5,212 nt of DNA from assembly GCA_001304015.1 (NCBI GenBank), contig LJUY01000096.1:1-5212 (forward strand), written 5' to 3'. Within the stretch, counting starts at the first letter, position 1. Every line of letters starts with the position of its first letter. The translations under genes and the position numbers were made by a program. Positions 1-5,212 of the stretch are shown here, piece after piece. This DNA is from a candidate division Zixibacteria bacterium SM23_81 (GTDB lineage: Bacteria; SM23-81). The notes beneath the pieces are model-generated. The model was given only the letters and a program-made list of their open reading frames with translations. It was not told where the DNA came from and did no database searches.

Positions 1-308
1 TGCCCTACCACTAAGGTGTCTTCTCTCCACTCGGCCACTTGGTTGGCAAACTTCTCCACTGGATCATTGGGCTCTAAGCCTGGAAAAACTTGCCCTATCC
101 GTCCAGGAGCTATGGCTGGTGCCAGGAGACCTGCCGTTTGCTGAGCCCGTTTTTTTCCACTATGGATGATCTGGGATGGCCGAACATCTGCAGCCTTCAG
201 GAATTTGGCCAGACGAGAGATGTCGGCTTGACCACCGTCGCTCAGAGGTCGCAGGGGATCAATCTCTTTAGACAGAGCCTCACCGTGTTGGACCAGATAT
301 AGCTTCAT
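1..308 (-). CDS. sixA: Phosphohistidine phosphatase SixA (C-terminus beyond left edge)
   Basis: This is a small histidine phosphatase of the SixA branch, a cytoplasmic enzyme that removes phosphate from phosphohistidine; in E. coli it acts on phosphotransfer proteins such as ArcB or the nitrogen PTS. The 102 visible codons start MKLYLVQHGEA, where H8 is the expected nucleophile. The usual RHG triplet reads QHG here, a variant I recall as common in SixA relatives. Also visible are DPLRPLSDGG (17-26), the second arginine motif HSGKKRAQQTA (49-59) and GLEPNDPV (77-84). The frame leaves the window as VVG followed by the bases CA, which fits the family's GH motif holding the second catalytic histidine. 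Roughly 55 to 60 residues should be missing. The ATG at 308 is chosen because it gives the family N-terminus exactly. The gene lies 66 bases after the VIT/VWA stop and may be co-transcribed, but no functional link is evident. Confidence 0.9.
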   Translation of the reverse strand, partial: MKLYLVQHGEALSKEIDPLRPLSDGGQADISRLAKFLKAADVRPSQIIHSGKKRAQQTAGLLAPAIAPGRIGQVFPGLEPNDPVEKFANQVAEWREDTLVVG

Positions 309-323
309 GGTATATAGGATGAG

Positions 324-329
324 CTCCTT
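324..329 (-). promoter_or_regulatory. Probable Shine-Dalgarno site of sixA
   Basis: AAGGAG on the minus strand lies 15 bases before the sixA ATG at 308. The spacing is longer than ideal, but no better purine run or in-frame start fits the conserved SixA N-terminus. The wide spacing suggests modest translation initiation. Confidence 0.45.
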
Positions 330-349
330 TCCATATCTTGTGTCGGGCA

Positions 350-377
350 TGAGAGAGTGTTGCCGGAACATCTCTCA
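350..377 (-). other. Stem-loop overlapping the VIT/VWA stop codon
   Basis: TGAGAGA (377-371) pairs perfectly with TCTCTCA (356-350). Inside it TGTT pairs with AACA, leaving one bulged base and a CCGGC loop, so the stem has about 11 base pairs. Its first three bases are the TGA stop of the VIT/VWA gene. No T-tract follows on either strand, so it is not a standard intrinsic terminator. It could be a weak terminator, a pause or processing site, or a 3'-end stabiliser between this gene and sixA. Confidence 0.4.
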
Positions 378-2543
378 CAGGAGCCGGTCTAGCTCGGCCT
401 CGGTAAGACTTTCCTTTCCCTTTTCGCCGATCTTTAGAGCCAGATCGCGGAGGCTAATCAGAACCTGATCTCCTAGAGCCAAGCAGCGAGCTAGCGTCGC
501 CGAGCGGCGGATGAGCTGGAAGTAAGCCTCGCTGTAGCGTCTCACCTCGATGACCTTCTGATGCGGGAAGTAATCGTTGTCCGTCCACACACCCTGCTTT
601 AGGTAAAAGGTCCTGGTTCCCACTCGCTTCACGCCGGCCACTTTTTTCACCTGACCCGTCTCGTCCCGGTAGACGTTGCTGGGGGCAGCAGCCCCGGATT
701 TGAGGCTGCCCAGGTCAAGAGCTCTGCTCACGGCTGAGGCGCCTGTTTTGCGCTCAAAGGCGTCGGCCATGAATTTTCCAGCCTCTTGGGCCAGCTCATG
801 CGAGGCCACTGTGATGTCGGCATCTACCAAGAAGGAGGTATATTCGGTCATGATCCCATAACGTTTGCTCAGGTCGACGATCTCGTCCACCAGCTCGGGA
901 TTTTGGCCGTGGAGCCGGATCTGATCCAGCAAGTAGCCGATTTTGCGGGTGGCCCATAATCGGGGGATGAACTGGTTCCGCTCCTCAGACCGAACGTCGA
1001 TCTCATAGGTGCAACTTCTCTCCCGCTCCCCGGACTGACCGGTCAGCACGATCGTAGTGGGTCCGCCTTGTCCATATCGACCTAAGACAACGATTTGTGA
1101 GCCTTTAAATAGATCTGGCAGCTCCACTGGATACACTTCAGTGATCCTCATGCGGCCGAATTCCAGGCTCATATCAGTGAGAACTGGATGGGCCACTTTG
1201 CCGTAAAAGCGAGACACCTTCACCTCGATGCTCTCCTGAGGCTGAACGTATTCGGAGACAGCGCCATTTTCCGTGGCCAGCCGATCCAGAAAGTGCGTGT
1301 TGACGTCATAGCCGACCCCAAAAACAAAGATTCGAGCTCGCCTCTCATTGGCCCCACGAGCCATTTCCAAGATCTTGTCGACGTTGGTCTGCCCGACAGT
1401 GGGCAGTCCATCGGTGAGCAGGATGATCATGGCGGGGCGCGCGCTGGAGGGGGTTTGACTAAAGGCCTCCTGTAGAGCATCGTGGATGTTGGTGCCCCCC
1501 ACCGCCCTGAGCTTTTCCAGGAAATCCTGAGCTTCCTGGATCTCCTCTCTTCCCGCTGCCATCATGTTCTGAGAGAAGGTCTCCAGATCTGTGCTGAAAG
1601 CCACCATGTTGAACCGATCGTCAGGATTCAAACTCTGAAGACAGAAATCCAGAGCATCCTTGGCCTGGTCCAGCTTTTTGCCCTTCATGCTGCCGGAGGT
1701 GTCCAGGAGGAAGAAAATATCTTTGCCCACCACCTTTTGTCCCTTCAGCTCCACCTGAGGAGACAGCATGGCCAGAAAGAAGCCGTCCTCACTCCCCTCC
1801 TGGTAAGCCAGCAGGTTTACGCCCAGCTCCTTCTCTGAGACGGTATAGTAGAGCACCAGATCCCGATCGGGTTTGGTATGCTCCTCGGCGTAGGTGACCT
1901 GGGCGTGGTGGTCGTCCAGCTTGCTCACCAGAACCTCATGGGTAGGAGAGTACACGGTCTTGATTGCTGCCCGAGAGTGAAGATCAACGGTCACCGAGAC
2001 ATCCTGGATGGGCCTTGCTGAGAACTTCTCCGTATCCAGGGAATAGGTATAGACGCAAACTCCATCGTCCATCTTGAGGACCTCGGAGTAATCCAGACCG
2101 ATGCGTTTCTCGCCGTGAGCTGGGATGGGATAGACCCGTGCCTGAAACATGTCTCGCCCCACGTATTCCAGGATGGCTGGGTCCATCTCCCGACGGACGA
2201 TGTCCTCGTAGAGGCGTCGAGCACGATCTTTATCGAGCATTTTGCCCTGAATTTCCTCACCGCCTACATACATGGAGAACTTGGAAATACTGGCCCCCTC
2301 GGGGATGGGGAAGATGTAAGTGCCTTCCAGATCCCTGTGAAAATCGTTGATGAAGACCTGATCCACCTGGGTAGTGGCCACTTGATCCTGAATGGTGACG
2401 TTGACGCGGTGGTATTTGATGGATAGGGGGGGTACTCTGGGAAACTCCGGGGGAGGGATGGGGATGATGAATCCGTCAGCCCTGGCGATGACCGGCCAGG
2501 CCAGGAAGATCAAAGCCATTGTGATGAGCAGCTTCCGGAACAT
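375..2543 (-). CDS. Secreted VIT and VWA domain protein (inter-alpha-trypsin inhibitor heavy chain-like)
   Basis: The 722-residue product has the bacterial version of the inter-alpha-trypsin inhibitor heavy-chain layout. Residues 1-22 form a Sec signal peptide (FRK, a hydrophobic stretch, then ARA before DG) with no lipobox cysteine. A VIT domain covers about 38-155, including DPAILEYVG and FQARVYPIPAHGEKRI. A von Willebrand A domain covers about 275-450 with a complete metal-binding MIDAS: DTSGS (D281, S283, S285), T351 in GGTN and D378 in LLTDG. The C-terminal part carries RLWATRKIGYLL (528-539), YGIMTEYTSFLV (562-573) and a module around FYLKQGVWTDNDYF (646-659). No sortase motif or C-terminal membrane anchor is seen, so the protein is probably soluble in the periplasm or released. 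A metal-dependent protein-binding or adhesive role is inferred. I start it at ATG 2543, not GTG 2552, because an AAGGAGGT site sits 8 bases before the ATG and the GTG would lie inside that site. It follows the macroglobulin gene by 155 bases. Confidence 0.9.
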   Translation of the reverse strand: MFRKLLITMALIFLAWPVIARADGFIIPIPPPEFPRVPPLSIKYHRVNVTIQDQVATTQVDQVFINDFHRDLEGTYIFPIPEGASISKFSMYVGGEEIQGKMLDKDRARRLYEDIVRREMDPAILEYVGRDMFQARVYPIPAHGEKRIGLDYSEVLKMDDGVCVYTYSLDTEKFSARPIQDVSVTVDLHSRAAIKTVYSPTHEVLVSKLDDHHAQVTYAEEHTKPDRDLVLYYTVSEKELGVNLLAYQEGSEDGFFLAMLSPQVELKGQKVVGKDIFFLLDTSGSMKGKKLDQAKDALDFCLQSLNPDDRFNMVAFSTDLETFSQNMMAAGREEIQEAQDFLEKLRAVGGTNIHDALQEAFSQTPSSARPAMIILLTDGLPTVGQTNVDKILEMARGANERRARIFVFGVGYDVNTHFLDRLATENGAVSEYVQPQESIEVKVSRFYGKVAHPVLTDMSLEFGRMRITEVYPVELPDLFKGSQIVVLGRYGQGGPTTIVLTGQSGERERSCTYEIDVRSEERNQFIPRLWATRKIGYLLDQIRLHGQNPELVDEIVDLSKRYGIMTEYTSFLVDADITVASHELAQEAGKFMADAFERKTGASAVSRALDLGSLKSGAAAPSNVYRDETGQVKKVAGVKRVGTRTFYLKQGVWTDNDYFPHQKVIEVRRYSEAYFQLIRRSATLARCLALGDQVLISLRDLALKIGEKGKESLTEAELDRLL

Positions 2544-2551
2544 TTTGCTCA

Positions 2552-2566
2552 CCTCCTTTTAGGAGG
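2552..2566 (-). promoter_or_regulatory. Shine-Dalgarno of the VIT/VWA gene inside a self-complementary hairpin
   Basis: On the minus strand the sequence reads CCTCCT AAA AGGAGG and continues TGAGCAAAATG. AGGAGG is a full-strength ribosome binding site 8 bases from the ATG at 2543. The CCTCCT just before it is its perfect complement and is identical to the anti-Shine-Dalgarno core of 16S rRNA. The 6-bp, GC-rich stem with a 3-base loop can hide the site, which suggests control of translation. The sequence is directly visible; the regulation is inferred. Confidence 0.6.
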
Positions 2567-2653
2567 AAAAGAGAGAACTGAACAGAGACTTGGCCTCACT
2601 TTGCTGAGTCCCTGGTTGCCTGAACTCACAGAGAGCGCACTTGACGAGAGCCA

Positions 2654-2689
2654 ATTTGAGAGAGCCCCTGAGCGCGGGGGCTCTCAAAT
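2654..2689 (-). terminator. Strong stem-loop after the macroglobulin gene
   Basis: Read on the minus strand, ATTTGAGAGCCCC (2689-2677) pairs with GGGGCTCTCTCAAAT (2668-2654) across an 8-base loop. This gives 13 base pairs (9 plus 4) interrupted by a 2-base bulge. It begins 9 bases after the TAA stop at 2701-2699. Position and strength suit a terminator or attenuator, but no T-tract follows on the minus strand or on the plus strand. It may instead protect the 3' end of an upstream transcript or mark differential expression inside one operon. Confidence 0.5.
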
Positions 2690-2698
2690 AAGAAAAGC

Positions 2699-5212
2699 TT
2701 ATCGCACCACCATCTCGATGGGCTGTTCCAGACTTCCAATTTCCGGGTTGTAGTATTCGTAGACTCGCGAGGTGGGGGTCTTGGCACGAATGGGGAACTT
2801 GGCCTTGAGTCGGTACGAGAACTCGATGGGGCGGCCGCCCTCAACGTGATCGAGATAGATGATGATCTGTCTTCCGGTGAGGCTGTATCTCTCGATTTCC
2901 CTTCCAACGAGCTCGTTCAGGTCTGGAGCCTGAACCTCAAAGCCTGGTGGTATGCCCAGATCGACGATCACCATGTGGGCAATACCAGGTCGGTTGTTCC
3001 TGATCTTCACCCCACAGGTGACCAGATCATCGGTCTGAAGCTCGGTCTTGTCGTAGTCCACCTCGATGGACAGAAGCTCTTCCGAGGGAGTCGCCTTTCC
3101 GGTCCAGGGGAGATAGTACTTAGTGACCATCTCGTAGAGGGAGCTTCCTTGGCCATCGAAGCGAAGCACCACCTCGTTCTCGCCCTTCCGGGTGAACTCT
3201 TTGAGATCCACAAGCCTGATCACATCCGAGTTTTCCGGCGTGACTCTGAAGGATGCAGCCTCTGTGCCATTGATCCTGATGGTAATCGTGGCATCTATAT
3301 CCTCGACCGACCCCTTGAGGGAGGCGAGGAAAGCCCTTAGGGCCAGGATCGTCCCTTGAGTGGAGCCCCATGTTCCATTTGGATCTTTAGAGCGAACCAG
3401 ATAGGTCAAGACTTTATTGGTCACCTCAGAGTATCTGCCGGATTCGATCAGGGCGCCAGCGACCAGAGCCGTGGCCTCGATGTCGGCGCCTTTTCCCCGA
3501 GAGTGGGTGACGGTGGGAATGTCCGATTTCCAGTATATGGCTCCGTTCTCCTCCACCTTTGTCTCCATCAACTGCTCGAAGGCTCTGGTCGTGCTCATAT
3601 CCTCTCTGTCGTAGGCCACCAGAGCATTGGCACAGAGAGCCAGCATGTAGGGGTCCTCTGCTTTGGCCAGGTTTTCCCTGATATACACAACCGCCCTTTC
3701 CAGCGCATCCCCCCGGTATCCGGTCTCCAAGAGAGACCAGGCGATGTAGGCTGTGGGCAGCAGCTCCGAAGCCTGGATTCTTCCCCAAGATTCACGATGG
3801 AGGTAGTTCTCATCGGGCAACCACGATCCATTGGCCTCCTGCTTGGAGACAAGCCAGCGCTGCGTTCTGGAGATGATATCCGGGTCCACCTCGTAAACCT
3901 CGGACATATCGTCGAATTCCATCAGACCCCAAGCGGTCAGAAGCCTGTTGGCGGGCTCTTTTCCGAACCACTCGAAGCCGCCCCCTTTGACCTCAAAGGT
4001 CAGCAGTCGCTGATAGCCGATGTTGATGTATTCCTCCGCCTTCATCTCGATCTCAGGGGTGATCTGCTCTGTCTGGCGCATATAGTCGAGGATGAGAATA
4101 TTGGGATAGGTCACCGATGAGGTCTGCTCGAAGCAGCCGAAGGGCATGCGCAGCATGGAATCTAAACCGTCCACGATCTGGCTGAAGATTCCGGGAAATA
4201 TCTTCACGAAGATCTTGCTCGCCCCCTCGATGGCTTCAGCGGGAATAGAGAGGGTTTTGGCCAGGTCGGCATTGAGCCGGTCGCTCACCGAGAAGAGCTG
4301 TTCCTGGCCATCGGGGACCACATCGACTTTTCGAGAGATGGCATCGCTTTGCTCTTGACCATAGGCCTTCACCGTCAGCCCATGGGTGCCGATCTCCTGA
4401 GCTCGTATCTTGAAATAGACCACGGAGACCTCGTTTTCGTCCAGGACTTGCTCTTTGGCTGCATCGTCCAAAAGCTCAAACCAAGGCTCGACTTGAAGCT
4501 CTAACCGAACCCTCTGGGAGGTTTTGAGGTAGTTATAGACCGCCACGGGGATGGAGACCTGGTCATTCTGGGTGAGGCTGACGGGGAGGTCCAGGTCCAC
4601 GAAGAAGTCCTGAAAGACGGTGATCCCGACTGTTTTGCTCCCCAGCTTTCCCTGTATGGAAGATGCCGAGGACGTCAGACGCCACTTGGTGATGGAATCT
4701 GCCCATTTAAGATCTAATCGCGCCTTGCCCCGTTCATCGGTGATCAGCGCTGGCTCGAAGACCAGGGTCTCTGGGAAGTACTCTCGGACCCGAGGTTCCT
4801 CTCCCTCTGGCTTTGCGGGACTTGGAGCTGGTAAGGCGGCTTTTTTCATCTCTCCTGGCCTGGCGAGCATTCCCTTGGCCTCAAGCACGACCATGTCCTC
4901 TGCCAATCTCCCTCCCCTGGCAAAGTGTCGAGATGGACTCAGGTCGTCATCGGTCCCCTTGACCTTGTCCGCTCCCCAGCTCAGAATCTGGAACCAGCCC
5001 AGATCCTGTCCCTCAGTGACCACCTCGTAGGGCCTCATCCAGGGATCGAGGAGATCTTGGCCTGTCAACAATCCGGCATCGACAACCACCTGGAGGCCTT
5101 CATCTTTGGTTGGGTATCTTCCCGTATTGCGTCGGTATTGCTCCACTCCGTTGCGCAGCCTCTGCCAATCTCGCTCGATTCTCGACCAGAGCTTCTCCTC
5201 CAGCTCCTTACC
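2699..5212 (-). CDS. Alpha-2-macroglobulin family protein with a GspG pseudopilin-like domain (5' end beyond right edge)
   Basis: The frame is open to the right edge, giving 837 visible residues; the true start lies outside. An internal GTG at 5146 falls inside a domain and is not a credible start. Residues below are counted from the edge. Residues 1-97 resemble the GspG major pseudopilin core: a charged helix, then YRRNTGRYPTKDEGLQ (26-41), LLDPWMRPYEVV (54-65) and ILSWGADKVKGTDDDLS (76-92). A Pro/Ala/Lys/Glu-rich linker follows (about 119-141). The macroglobulin core then runs FPETLVF, WADSITKWRLTSSAS and VFQDFFVDLDLPVS (about 143-240). A thioester domain (about 332-632) carries GCFEQ, with C360 and Q363 able to form the thioester. 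A CUB-like segment comes next, and a receptor-binding-type domain (about 712-837) ends in RVYEYYNPE. The family traps proteases or other proteins covalently, outside the cytoplasm. No signal peptide, bait region or N-terminal MG domains can be judged here. The protein might instead be a pseudopilin with a macroglobulin C-terminal half. Confidence 0.88.
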   Translation of the reverse strand, partial: GKELEEKLWSRIERDWQRLRNGVEQYRRNTGRYPTKDEGLQVVVDAGLLTGQDLLDPWMRPYEVVTEGQDLGWFQILSWGADKVKGTDDDLSPSRHFARGGRLAEDMVVLEAKGMLARPGEMKKAALPAPSPAKPEGEEPRVREYFPETLVFEPALITDERGKARLDLKWADSITKWRLTSSASSIQGKLGSKTVGITVFQDFFVDLDLPVSLTQNDQVSIPVAVYNYLKTSQRVRLELQVEPWFELLDDAAKEQVLDENEVSVVYFKIRAQEIGTHGLTVKAYGQEQSDAISRKVDVVPDGQEQLFSVSDRLNADLAKTLSIPAEAIEGASKIFVKIFPGIFSQIVDGLDSMLRMPFGCFEQTSSVTYPNILILDYMRQTEQITPEIEMKAEEYINIGYQRLLTFEVKGGGFEWFGKEPANRLLTAWGLMEFDDMSEVYEVDPDIISRTQRWLVSKQEANGSWLPDENYLHRESWGRIQASELLPTAYIAWSLLETGYRGDALERAVVYIRENLAKAEDPYMLALCANALVAYDREDMSTTRAFEQLMETKVEENGAIYWKSDIPTVTHSRGKGADIEATALVAGALIESGRYSEVTNKVLTYLVRSKDPNGTWGSTQGTILALRAFLASLKGSVEDIDATITIRINGTEAASFRVTPENSDVIRLVDLKEFTRKGENEVVLRFDGQGSSLYEMVTKYYLPWTGKATPSEELLSIEVDYDKTELQTDDLVTCGVKIRNNRPGIAHMVIVDLGIPPGFEVQAPDLNELVGREIERYSLTGRQIIIYLDHVEGGRPIEFSYRLKAKFPIRAKTPTSRVYEYYNPEIGSLEQPIEMVVR

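Noticed and set aside
90-302. A 70-codon plus-strand open frame near the left edge.
   Set aside because: It is antisense to sixA, whose minus-strand translation matches the SixA family closely from its first residue.
2544-2552. GTG at 2552 as the start of the VIT/VWA gene.
   Set aside because: It overlaps the Shine-Dalgarno sequence itself. The ATG at 2543 has ideal spacing and leaves a normal signal peptide.
2567-2653. A promoter for the VIT/VWA gene in the spacer.
   Set aside because: I found no convincing pair of -35 and -10 boxes on the minus strand. Imperfect tandem GGCTCTC copies near 2645-2668 are too degenerate to call an operator.
2626-2907. A 93-codon minus-strand open frame across the macroglobulin 3' end and spacer.
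   Set aside because: It is an out-of-frame Ser/Arg/Pro-rich translation overlapping the receptor-binding domain and the hairpin, typical of a shadow frame.
3356-4120. A 254-codon open frame on the plus strand.
   Set aside because: It lies wholly antisense to the thioester domain, its translation matches no family I recognise, and other shorter antisense frames behave the same way. The minus-strand protein has clear domain matches throughout.
5144-5146. GTG at 5146 as the start of the macroglobulin gene.
   Set aside because: The frame stays open to the window edge and the upstream 22 residues continue the helix of the pseudopilin-like domain. No ribosome site precedes it.

Overview
All genes in this window lie on the minus strand, so transcription runs from right to left. 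The order is an alpha-2-macroglobulin-like protein (right, its start is outside the window), then a secreted VIT/von Willebrand A protein (complete), then a SixA-type histidine phosphatase (left, cut by the window edge). The host looks like a free-living, probably Gram-negative bacterium. Shine-Dalgarno sites are good, genes are tightly packed, base composition is moderately GC-rich by eye, and there is a classical Sec signal peptide. The lineage cannot be fixed from this stretch. I see no mobile element, tRNA, rRNA, CRISPR array or repeat family.

Region by region (minus-strand reading). Positions 5212 to 2699 hold the C-terminal 837 residues of a thioester-type alpha-2-macroglobulin. Before the conserved macroglobulin core, the visible part begins with a segment that closely resembles the globular domain of GspG, the major type II secretion pseudopilin. 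Positions 2698 to 2544 are a 155-base spacer with a strong stem-loop just after the stop codon and, at its far end, a Shine-Dalgarno sequence folded into a perfect hairpin with its own complement. Positions 2543 to 375 encode a 722-residue protein related to inter-alpha-trypsin inhibitor heavy chains. A 66-base spacer with a second, imperfect stem-loop over the stop codon leads to sixA at 308, which runs off the left edge.

How they may work together: the first two genes encode bacterial relatives of two animal plasma protein families, the protease-trapping macroglobulins and the inter-alpha-inhibitor heavy chains. The VIT/VWA protein has a Sec signal peptide and the macroglobulin family normally acts outside the cytoplasm, so a cell-surface or periplasmic protein-capturing or adhesion pair is plausible. 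That pairing is an inference from adjacency. SixA is cytoplasmic and is probably only a neighbour.

The item most worth following up is the pseudopilin-like module in the macroglobulin. It sits just ahead of the MG7-type core, about where vertebrate relatives carry the bait region or the anaphylatoxin domain.
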